Shown: positions 55,005 through 64,000 of the stretch, piece after piece
How positions within the stretch are numbered: the first letter of the stretch is position 1
Layout: every line of letters starts with the position of its first letter
From: Carya illinoinensis
Taxonomy: Eukaryota; Streptophyta; Magnoliopsida; Fagales; Juglandaceae
Assembly: GCF_018687715.1 (NCBI RefSeq)
Contig: NC_056758.1
Coordinates: forward strand, 19,461,501 to 19,525,500
DNA length: 64,000 nucleotides
Direction: 5' to 3'
Notes under the pieces: generated by a model
What the model saw: the letters and a program-made list of their open reading frames with translations, nothing else
Told to the model about the DNA's origin: nothing
Database searches by the model: none
Position numbers and translations under genes: made by a program

Positions 55005-55955
55005 AGCTTTTGCTTCCCATACATCTTTACAATGGCCTCTATGCTTCGTAAAGGAACTTTAGCAATTCTAGCCAACTTTGTGATGAGACCTTCAAAGGGT
55101 AGATTTTCTTTGTTTGACATATCAGTCCTAGCCTTGGAAATAACATCAATAATATGGGAGGGAAGATCTATAGGTACACCTTTAACTAGAGCATACATAA
55201 ATTGGGCTTCTTCAATAGTCAACTCAGTATGCCTAGTGATGGGCCAAAGATTTGTCAAGACAATTTTGGCAAGGAACCTATATTCAGGGAGCATTGACTT
55301 CATAGAGAATTTATGAGCCTTTAGGGGCCATGTTGGTGCAATTGGTCTAGCAAACAAATCTTTTGTTTGGGATTTTTGATGGGGTCCCCATACCCTTGTA
55401 TGGAAAACCTGGATTTTCCACACTAGAACTCTCTAACAATTTCTAGAGTTATGATCATGTCAACACCACTAACATTGGATGTAATGAAATTATTGTCCAC
55501 ACTCAATATAGAGTTGGCATAAAATTTCCTTACAATCTCAATATAGGGGCAAGGGCTCCCTTAGTGATTTTCTTGGATCCTCTGTCAGCAAATATGTGAG
55601 AAATAAATTCAAAAGCAGCATCGTTTATATCATTTAGAGTTACCTCTCGTTCTCCAAGCACATTCCTCTTGGAGAACACAGTCTTGTAAGCTGTCTCTGC
55701 CTCCTTACTAATGAATTTTGGAGGCTTCGATTCTTTGGTGGAAGTCTTTAGTGTACTCCTCACTCCTTTAGAAGGGACAAATCCTCTATCTGCCGCCTTG
55801 GATTTTAGAGGAGAGATCTTTGGAGTTCCCTCATGAGAGTCAGATTCTCCCTCATTGGAAGAATATACTTGACTTGCTTTGCGATCAAATTTCACTTTCT
55901 TGGCAACCGACTTGTATTTCATTCGGAAAAAAAAAAAAATCCTTTTAAGCATCAC
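55005..55955 (-). pseudogene. N-terminal and central parts of the SIRE env-like ORF (putative plant transposon protein domain)
   Basis: Two frames, 55530-55955 and 55005-55423, separated by broken sequence. The first is Ser/Lys-rich and ends with NDINDAAFEFISHIFADRGSKK. The second has the conserved block PEYRFLAKIVLTNLWPITRHTELTIEEAQFMYALVKGVPIDLP, then LPFEGLITKLARIAKVPL. This domain is annotated as 'putative plant transposon protein' in many plant genomes and lies in the ORF downstream of pol in SIRE elements. It is called env-like by position only; I see no clear signal peptide or transmembrane segment here. The C-terminus is at 46673, beyond T2 and D. Confidence 0.65.
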
Positions 55956-57644
55956 TTATCTTCCCAACTATTGATGTAATAGAGCCAACACGTGAAAATA
56001 ACTAAAAACACAAATGTGTTTCCAAGAAATTATTCAGATAACACATACATGTTTCGCAATTTTTACCAAACGAGGAAAATAACTAGATCTAATCATAGGA
56101 CCATTGCATCATAGAGTGAAAGATGATGACATAGAAAAAATAGCCAAACAGACTCACATGCAACCTTTGTTCGTCACTTTTTACAAGAATCTACCAAGAA
56201 AGTTTTTCAAAGCATTATTTAACCCCTTTAAATGATTATCAAGTCCAAAACTAACTAGATTTCTGAAACTTCAGAAGTTTCATAGCTCTTTAAGGAATCA
56301 GAGACTATGAAATCCCTAAAAAGAGTCCAAAACCAACAAGAATTATTTTTTAAAAAGAAGACTTACCTTGATTCTATGCAAACAACAAACACAGATTTCT
56401 TGAGATGCATGGATATAAAATGAAGATTTTCTCTCAAGCAAAAAATTGGAGAAGACAAACAGTGTGAATGGGGGTGAGAATCAAGGCTTAAAGATGATTA
56501 AGGGTGATTGACGTGTAGTAAATGCTATAGAGCAGCTTTTTCATTTCCCGCTCAAGACTTGGGATGCGTCATGCATGTGGGCCCACTTTCTTTCAACACG
56601 TAGAGCAACCTTAGAGGTAACCTCCCCACACCACTTTCAGTTTCTCATGCCTCTTTTTCTTTGTTTTCAAAGTTTTACTATTTTTATATTGTTTTAATTA
56701 TAATAGGAAAAAAAAATTTAAAGAACTAGAAGAGTAAAAAAAAAAATACCACATATTTTTCACAAAGCTTGGGCCTTTTTGAGTAATTTCCATGTCCAAG
56801 CTTTGTTACACTCAACACTTTTCCACTTAGTAAGGAAAAGTATTCCTTATTGGTCAATCTTTACATTTGAGCATTTTTCTTAATAGATGACATGCCAAGG
56901 ATTCATGTGTATGTGAGTGAGGAAAAAATCTTTCCAAAGATTTTTATTACTTTTTCCTTTTCTTTTATGTACTCCCTCTTTATTTTATAATTTTTTTTCT
57001 CACTTTTCACTAACAGGGGTGAAATATCCTTGAAAGTCAAACTCTATGCTAGGGCCTAGATACTTGAAAAAGCAACTCCCTCCTAGCACAAAGCCATATT
57101 CATTCTATATGTCCAGTTTGGATAGCGCATCTTTTTCCACAATGATTGATGCAATGATTTTTTCTACAAGGACTTTTAGAGCTTATATCCATGTATGAGT
57201 GTTTGTCTTTTTCCGCAATGACTTTTAAAACTCAACTTTTTCTATAAGGATCGGCCTTAATGCATGGCAAGAAGAGACCTTTTTTGATTTGGTACTAGGC
57301 TCAACTAGTTTTAGTCAATTCAAGACATAGACTCCCCCTTTCTTTGTGCGTTGTCTAAGTATATCGTCACCAAAATGTTAGGAGGTCAGATTGAAACTCC
57401 TCACAGTGCAGTGAATAGAATCCTTGTGTGATCTCTCTTAAGAGGTGTGCATTAAAAGTGAATACCAGACAAAATCTATCTCGATCCCAAAAAAAAAAAA
57501 ATGAATTGATGGAGTCACAAAGCTCAAAGACCCAAGATATGCATAAAGCTTGTACCTTGCAAAATAATAGCTACATGGGGTTTTTTGAAGAAATAAGCAA
57601 AAGAACCATTTTTTAATTTATTTATTTATTAATTATTAAAAAAA
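55956..57644. other. SIRE-like spacer between pol and the env-like ORF
   Basis: AT-rich non-coding DNA. Near 57330-57350 the minus strand has a purine stretch, CACAAAGAAAGGGGGAGTC, which resembles the internal purine-rich block of SIRE elements. The leader of a separate env-like transcript could start here, but nothing shows it. Confidence 0.45.
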
Positions 57645-57854
57645 TTAGGGCATGTCACACACACCAATGGTCTTTCTTAGAAATTCAAACCTTAGACCAT
57701 ATAAAGGTTTAGTGAACAAATCGTCTAGTTGATGATCAATATCAACATATTCTAGAGACACTACCTTGGTTTCAACCAAGTCTCTTATGAAATGATGTCT
57801 TATATCTATGTGCTTGGTTCTTGAGTGTTGCACAGGGTTATCTGAGAGACAAAA
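57645..57854 (-). pseudogene. SIRE-like RNase H, C-terminal part
   Basis: It encodes SDNPVQHSRTKHIDIRHHFIRDLV, then VDIDHQLDDLFTKPL and FEFLRKTIGV. This is the end of the copia RNase H. The conserved HSRTKHIDIRHH block is normally continuous with the DNSSAI block now at 59480. T3 separates them. Confidence 0.85.
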
Positions 57855-59478
57855 ACTTGACTCGCTCAAAATTGAGTAGTACAAAGGCTCTCCTAAGTGC
57901 AGGAGAATTTTGCGTAATAATTAGAAAAAAAATTCCTAAATCGTCTCCACAAGAAAAGCTTGCTTAAAATCAAACTTGTATAAAATGGTGAAAACATTCA
58001 CAAAGAGAAAATAAGAATGGTGAGATCTACAATGAATGAAAGAGTGCAACGAAAATAAAAAATATACTGGTCGTGAACCATATTCATATTTTTTGAATTT
58101 TTGAGTGTCGCAAAGAAAAGTAAATGACATCAAATTAAATAAGCAGAAATTTAAAAGAAAGAAAACTAAATAACATCAAATTAAACATGCAGAAATTTAA
58201 GATAAACTGGAGAAAAAGGGTACAGGTGGAGGAAGAGAGATGGGTAGCAATAGTGTGGCCAAGGGGCTCTACAACTATGCTGAATGGTGGAATTTGGGGG
58301 TTGGCTGAAAATCAATCTACAACCCTCTAGCAAGGCTTCGTTCACTCCTCTCCTTCTCACAAAATAAACTGGAGAAAAGACTACAGGTGGAGGAGGAAGG
58401 ATGGGTAGCAACAGCTAGGATAGGGGGCTCTACAACTGTGCTGCCATTTCCCTCTCCTCACTTGAGTTCTCTCAAAAACTAAAGAAAAGTCTAGAAAAAA
58501 AAATACATTACACTACGTTGTGGCTCTACTCAAACAAATGATCAAGGGCCCCCTTTCAATTCTCCTTCAATTCCATTTTATAGACGTTCGTCCTGCTTTG
58601 TGTTTTTGTCTTGGTCTTCTTTTTAATTCATGCCGTAGCCCCCTGCATTTCATCTCTTTCTTCTATGTTCCAAAAGTGCTTTTCTTCTGTACTTCCTCTC
58701 TCATTTTCCTCTAGCCCTGCATTCCATGTCTTCCTCAAAAGCTAAAGCGCATTAAAAGTTTGTCAGCATGCAGCTTGTGTCGTGTCCCCAATACCAAAAT
58801 TTAATGAAAGTTTTCTTTATACCATGTGCCTATATCTTGATCTTTTGGTCAATTGGTGGTCCTATGTTGTCCCATGTATAAATGCAGTTGTTGTGTAAAA
58901 TGGGAAGTGTGGTCTTGTTGAAGAGTCAAAAGGTGCATGCGTCAAAAGACTTTGAGAGAATTAAAGCATGGGAACCCGTATAACTTGTTGCATGCAAAAG
59001 ACAAAAAAACCAAAAAAAAAAAAAATAAGTGCTGTCCATGTGAAAAATTAATGCTTTCACATTGTCTTTAGCCGCATGGTCAAAATTGGAAGGAAAGTAC
59101 ATGGTCAAAACTGAAATATGGCTTCAAGAAAGACCATGTGCATCTATATTTTGTCCTCTATTTGAAGTCACGTATCAGGAAGGGGCACTAGAGAAGGGCG
59201 GCATTTTAAAAGCATAAAAGATAATAACACAAAAATAATAGGAAACAAAAAATAAATTAAAATGAAGATTGAAATATCAAAGATATATTGTGCACGTTAG
59301 AAATTAAATCATAAGTTGTAAAACTAGGCATAAATTATAATATTAATCAATTTAAATCACAACTCATATTTATGCCTATTAACCATTTTTCTATCTAAAA
59401 CCAATAACAAAATAATAAAACAATTAAAAATATATTGGTTTCTAAAAGTATAAAATATACAATAATGTAGCTCAATCA
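57855..59478 (-). mobile_element. Solo LTR T3 (TGATTGAGC family), minus strand
   Basis: On the minus strand it starts TGATTGAGCTACATTATTG at 59478 and shares ATTATTTTGTTATTGGTTTTAGA and later blocks with T1 and T2. It is shorter (1.6 kb) and lacks the final GGCACAACA-type end, stopping near GAGTCAAG. The flanks (ATTAG and TTTTG on the minus strand) are at best a poor duplication. It splits the SIRE RNase H gene. Confidence 0.75.
58206..58445. repeat. 162-bp duplication inside T3
   Basis: CTGGAGAAAA...CAGGTGGAGGA followed by ATGGGTAGCAA and GGGGCTCTACAACT occurs at 58207 and again at 58369, with several differences. The two copies are 162 bp apart. Confidence 0.75.
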
Positions 59479-60871
59479 CTAATCGCACTTGAATTGTCAA
59501 AGCAGACAGTCATAGTATCTTGAGAGAACCCATAGTCCTCAAACATATTTTTCATCCAAAGAAGCTTAGTGCAACAACTGCTAGCTGCAATGTATTTGAC
59601 TTTAGCATTGGACAAGGAGATGGAGTTTTGTTTCTTGCTCACCCATGCTACCAGATTGCTACTGACATAAAAATAACTACTTGTGGTGCTTTTTCTATCA
59701 TTAGCACTACCAGCCCAGTTAGCATCAGAATAGCCAACCAAACTCATATTTGAATCTTTTGAATACCATATAACATAGTCAACAGTAGCACTTAGGTATT
59801 TCAAGATTCTTTTTACTACTATGAGGTGTGATTCTTTAGGATTAGCCTGAAATCTTGCACAAATACCTATACTAAACGCAATGTCAGGTCTGCTAGCAGT
59901 AATGTAAAGAAGACTCCCTATCATGCTTCTATACAGTGTAGGATTAATGCTCTTACCTGTAGAATCTAAACATATTTTAACCAAGATGCTCATCAGAGTG
60001 TGAGCATGTGCCTTCCCTTCCATACCAAATCTCTTAACAAGATCTTTAGCATATTTAGATTGTGAAATAAAAATCTCTCCTTCAATTTGTTTAATTTTAA
60101 TCCCATGAAAGAAGTTTAATTCCCCAATCATACTCATTTCAAACTCATTTTTCATTTCTTTGGAAAAGTCACATGAGAGTTTGTCAAGAGTGGAACCAAA
60201 TACAATGTCATCTACATAAATTTAAGCAACAAGTAGATGCTTACCAGATTTTCTTAATAATAGTGTTCAGTGAGCTTGATCTCTTATAAAGTCATGTTCA
60301 AACAAGTATTTCGTTAGTCTCTCATACCATGCTTGAGGTGCTTATTTCAATCCATAAAGAGCTTTCTTCAACTTGGAAACATTATCAGGAAATAAGTTAT
60401 TACTAAATCCCTTTGGTTGTTCTACATATACTTTTTCATTGAGTATGTCATTTAAAAAAGTACTTTTAACATCCATTTGATAAAGCTTAAAATTTAAATG
60501 GCTTGCAATTGCTAGAAATATGCGAATAGATTCCAAACGAGCTGTTGGTACAAAGGTCTTGTCAAAGTCAATTCCTTCTACTTGAGTATATCCTTGTGCT
60601 ACTAGTTTGGCCTTGTTTTGAACAATAGTTCCATGTTCGTCTGAATTTTTTTTAATATACATTTTATTCCAATGATGTTGTGATCCTTTGCTCTTGGAAC
60701 CAGCACCCATACTTGATTTTGAATGAACTGATGTAATTCCTCGTGCATGGCATTGACCCAGCTTTCATCTTGTAAAGCTTCTTCCACCTTTTTAGGTTCA
60801 ACCTGAAACAGATAGCATACATATAAGACTTGATTTAAGACACATTTTCTTAATCTCATACCTTCATCCAA
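59479..60871 (-). pseudogene. SIRE-like reverse transcriptase and RNase H N-terminal part
   Basis: From the right: [18 protein letters not shown] and [47 protein letters not shown] (first catalytic Asp), KKALYGLK, then the YVDD loop (60208-60219). FFHGIKIKQIEGEIFISQSKYAKDL and RPDIAFSIGICARFQ follow, then RNase H with YSDANWAGSANDRKSTTSSYFY. The Asp residues of RT are present. Stops occur just before YVDD and at several other places, with frame changes near 60340 and 60620. The region ends in CFDNSSAI at T3. Confidence 0.9.
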
Positions 60872-61901
60872 TTCTCTGAGGATGTTCTCCTTGGATGATT
60901 GTGGCTGATCCTTATAGAGGGCTCTTTTTCATGGTGCGAAACTGAACTTGGTGTAGCAGGTTCCACTAGATCTGTGTCCTCTTGATTAGTTGAGTTTTCT
61001 TCAGCCATCCCGACAAGGTTGTCAAGTTCCTTCTTGGTAATCTCCTTAGTGTTGTCATCTATTACTACGTTGATTGACTCTATCACTGTCTTAGTCCATA
61101 GATTATAAACTCTATAAGCTTTGCTACTTGATGAATATCCAAGAAATATTCCTTCATCACTCTTGCTATCGAATTTGTGAGCATTCTCTCCATCTCTCAG
61201 AATGTAGCAAGTACTCCCAAATACCTTAAAGTACTTCACCGTGGGTTTCTTTTCATTCCATAACTCATAGGGTGTGAGTCTAGTGCCTGGATGGAAGACT
61301 ACACGGTCAAGATGTGTCCAACAGTGTTGAAGGCTTCTCCCCAAAAATACAATGCCAACTTTTTTCTACTTAGCATGGTACGAGCCATCTCCTGTATTGC
61401 CCTATTTTTCCTTTCCATAGATTTGGTTTGTTGTGGAGTGATTGGAGCTAAGAACTCTTGATGTATTCCTTGTTCATCACAAAAGAAGCAAAATTAGTAT
61501 TTTCAAATTTTTTACCATGATCACTATGAATACGAGAGATAGAGGAATTCTTCTTTGTTTGTATTCGTCTGAACAATTTCTTTGCAAGGCCAAAGATTTC
61601 TGTTTTGTTTCTCAATAGAATGATCCATGTATATCTAAAGTAATCTCCATGATGACCATTATATACTTCTTTCCACTGAGACTCTCATTCTGAGTAGGAC
61701 CCATCAAATCCATGTGTAGTAGCTCAAGTAGTCGTGAGGTCAAAATATCAACTATCTTCTTGTTGTGCCTTGGTCTGCTTTCTTTCCTGACAAGCTCCGC
61801 ACACCATCTTCTTGTTTTTCAAAATCTTTGATAGTCCATGTACAGCTTCCTTCTTAGAGTTGATATGGCCTACTATTTTCACAACTCCGTTACATCCAGC
61901 T
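60856..61901 (-). pseudogene. SIRE-like integrase
   Basis: From the right: MVCGACQERKQTKAQ (end of the zinc finger), HMDLMGPTQNESL (first catalytic Asp), RIHSDHGKKFEN (second Asp), QQTKSMERKNRAIQEMARTML (catalytic Glu) and the frame 60856-61344 with TPYELWNEKKPTVKYFKVFGSTCYI and FLGYSSSSKAYRVYN. The linker ends with SHHEKEPSIRI. It is broken by several frame changes at 61345-61800, although all catalytic motifs can still be seen. Confidence 0.9.
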
Positions 61902-62507
61902 CTACTTTGTGACAATGGTGTTCACAAGTGAGACTCCATAGCAATTATCAGCAGTTCTGGTGCCTTTCAAGATCCATCTTCTAGCACTATTGTAGACTTT
62001 GTATTCATCCTTCGAGAACTGCACATAAATATGATCATCACCAAACTGACTAATACTTAACAGATTGATCTTGAGGCCATTAACAAAAAGAACATTATGA
62101 AGAGTAGGTAAACTAGGAACATCTACACTTCCCTTTCTTTCCACTGTCGCTGTACTTTCATCACCATAAGTTACAGATCCTCCACTGGTGGTCTCAATCT
62201 GCTTAAACAACCTGTTGTCTCCTATCATATGTCTAGGACAAGCACTATCCAAATACCACATGCTAGCATCCATAGCTGTGAGTGCTGTGTGTACTACTAG
62301 ACATACAGCCTTCTCTTTTACTACCCACTTGGTCTTAATATTCATATGATTCGTGTTTTCAGGAAAACACAATTTGGATAATTCACCAAGTTTCTTACCT
62401 AGAGTGTTTATTTGATTGCTTAAATTGTCCAACTTCATTTCTAGGTTCGTATCCTTGCTTGAAAACTTATTTATATTTCCTTTTCCTTTTTCTTTTCTAA
62501 GTCTAAA
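61902..62507 (-). pseudogene. SIRE-like protease region
   Basis: The frame at 61902-62438 begins in the linker after the zinc knuckle. It has MWYLDSACPRHMIGDNRLF, where DSA takes the place of the copia DSG active-site triplet. Then GGSVTYGDESTATVERKGSV, HNVLFVNGLKINLLSISQF and the start of the integrase. The change of Gly to Ala next to the active Asp could affect activity. The frame is open for 178 codons. Confidence 0.8.
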
Positions 62508-63440
62508 GCAATTTGTCCTAGTGTGTCCAATTATTCCACAAAAATTACAAGTAGGACAAACATACCTTTGGACTTACCTGCAGAAGTTATTGTTGACTTG
62601 CCTTTGTTCACAGGTTTATTTGGAACATTTTCTACATTACTTCCTTTTACAAATGTGATACCTTTGGATGTAGAGGTAGCGGATGCCTTACGATGTGGAT
62701 CTTTGGAAGTATTGTATCCCAACCCTGTGCGATCGGAACTGTCTCTTTGAACTTCCAGTACCTCATTGAGTTTTTGAGTGGGAGTCTTTTATTTGAATTC
62801 TTGACAAGCTGCCAATCTTTTTTCAAGCACCTCTTTTTTGTGCACACAGCCTTGTCACTTCTAGTTTCGTCAATTTTAGTGGCTCCACCAAATTGTTCTT
62901 TTGATTCTCCATGGTGGTTAGGTTTTTGTACAACTTTTTACTTACCTTTTAAACTTTCACAAACTCTTCACATAAATCCTCATATGCTTCCTGCACACTT
63001 AAATCATGATCAGCAACTTCTGTGACAACATTAGAATTAGTATCACAAGCAACCATGTTGTCATCAGCACACTATTTGCTCGTATCAGCACAATCAGTAA
63101 CAGAAGCAGAGAAGGCAATAAAATCAATTTCATTATTAGAAGATGTATCTGGACTTTTAGAATTAGAATCATCACTCATAGTAGTATTCAAAGCTTTTGC
63201 CTTTTTTTTTTTTTTTTTTTACTTTAGACATTCCATTCTTATATGACAAAAACCAGAGCATTAATGACATTGGACATTATTTTTGGTCTCGATTTTGTCT
63301 TTATTCCACTTTTCAGATTTATTCTTTTTAGTGAAATTCTTACCTTTTTATTTGACCAAAATTCTTTTTTATCAAACGTGAACCTTTTTAATTTTCTGGC
63401 CACAATAACTAAGTCATCATTACATATGATGTGCTTAATT
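62508..63440 (-). pseudogene. SIRE-like gag, C-terminal part with two zinc knuckles
   Basis: The first knuckle (upstream) is at 63228-63269, CH*CSGFCHIRMEC, with a stop in place of its third residue. It is preceded by ARKLKRFTFDKKEFW, a usual phrase before the gag knuckle. The second is CNFCGIIGHTRTNC at 62508-62549. Between them are NNEIDFIAFSAS and an acidic/coiled stretch. Frame changes and stops occur at several points. The capsid part is not found; at about 63440 the homology ends. Gag packages the element RNA. Confidence 0.75.
63200..63221. repeat. Poly(T) run in the gag remnant
   Basis: About 20 consecutive T, encoding Lys on the minus strand. A slippage-prone site. Confidence 0.9.
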
Positions 63441-64000
63441 TCTATATAAGTTTTGTCATACTTTTATTCTTAATTTTATGCTAGTTTGTATTTAATTTTC
63501 TTATTTATTAAAGTTTTTATTTATTTTGTTTATTTTTGTTTAGGAATAAATAAATTAAAAGAGTCATGGAAATTAAAGGAGTCATCAAGAGAATAGGAAA
63601 CGTTCATTTCTCGAAATTCCTGAAGTACCATTCGGTATTTAGAGGATAAATTTTTCTAAACAACTCCAATAAGGGTAATTTTGGTCTCTACAGAAAGTCA
63701 AGAGAAAATCCTACAACTTTTGTGTTTAAGCTAGCGCTGAAAACGAACGTCTTTAGAAAGAAAATAGCAGTTCAAGTAGGAGGTCAAAAATCTATAGAAT
63801 TGGAGTTCATCAACGATAGAAATTCTCGATCTACATAGAGTTTCCTTCTTAACTCTTTAATCTTCTCTTTGTATAATTCTCATTATGAATTCCAGAATTA
63901 TTATGGTTTGTTTTGATTAGATTATGAACTAATTTCTATTGCTAAGGCTATGATGTAGCTGTCCATGACAATCCTGAATCTTATTTTGTTGTGATCATAA
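63441..64000. other. Unassigned AT-rich DNA at the right edge
   Basis: The gag homology stops and the composition changes to AT-rich non-coding DNA with TTTATTTATTTTG runs. This may be another inserted LTR (starting near TGTCATAC at 63456), cut by the window edge. Confidence 0.4.

Larger units (their letters stand above)
45266..63440 (-). mobile_element. SIRE-like Ty1/copia element, minus strand, with nested insertions; 5' LTR not seen
   Basis: Read right to left: gag with two zinc knuckles, protease, integrase, RT, RNase H, long spacer, an env-like ORF, polypurine tract and 3' LTR. The integrase-before-RT order defines copia. A long pol followed by an extra ORF and a GGGGGAG-type spacer is the SIRE/Maximus layout. 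Two solo LTRs (T3 and T2) and element D lie inside it. After removing them the visible part is about 8.5 kb. Stops are present in every gene. Confidence 0.8.

Overview
This is nuclear DNA of a flowering plant, most likely a eudicot. It is AT-rich, contains plant-type Ty3/gypsy, Ty1/copia (SIRE-like) and L1-like elements, and holds one intron-containing plastid-targeted gene. That gene, a stearoyl-ACP (acyl-ACP) desaturase on the minus strand (three exons, 30572-36308, 393 codons), is the only convincing host gene. All six di-iron ligands are present and both introns have good splice sites. Almost everything else is nested transposable-element DNA in various states of decay.

Left part (1-25.3 kb): a decayed gypsy gag with PBS-like site and part of an LTR (1-about 2.57 kb, minus strand) is followed by non-coding LTR-like DNA. 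Element A, a compacted Ty3/gypsy element (5144-17617, plus strand, target duplication GAATG), lies in that DNA. Its 3' LTR is split by element B (9505-17346, minus strand), a non-coding LARD-like element with 2.3-kb LTRs, a tRNA-Met-type PBS and a polypurine tract. A solo LTR of the B family (21783-23946, duplication CATGT) sits in a further stretch of LTR-like DNA that carries several tandem repeats.

Middle (25.3-37.4 kb): unassigned AT-rich DNA and two opposed L1 fragments lead to the desaturase gene. Intron 1 of that gene carries a 5'-truncated L1 copy with a poly(A) tail and a 14-bp target duplication.

Right part (37.4-64 kb): a stack of insertions. Element H, a gypsy chromovirus on the minus strand, is broken by solo LTR T1 and by L1 sequence. 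The L1 sequence is broken by a small solo LTR and appears to be interrupted by a SIRE-like copia element on the minus strand (45266 to about 63440, 5' end not seen). The SIRE element has gag, protease, integrase, RT and RNase H, then a downstream env-like ORF and a 3' LTR. Solo LTR T3 splits its RNase H. Solo LTR T2 splits its env-like ORF, and T2 is itself split by element D (47795-53560, duplication GCTTA), a full-length but inactivated chromovirus.

The TE genes are parts of replication cycles: gag forms particles, protease matures them, RT/RNase H copies RNA, and integrase or L1 endonuclease inserts the copy. None of the copies here looks autonomous. I found no CRISPR array, no operon-like system and no convincing new host pathway. 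The most unusual items are an in-frame 93-bp tandem expansion of a fused integrase fragment in A, the deletion-compacted structure of A, the non-coding element B, and the depth of nesting at 45-63 kb.
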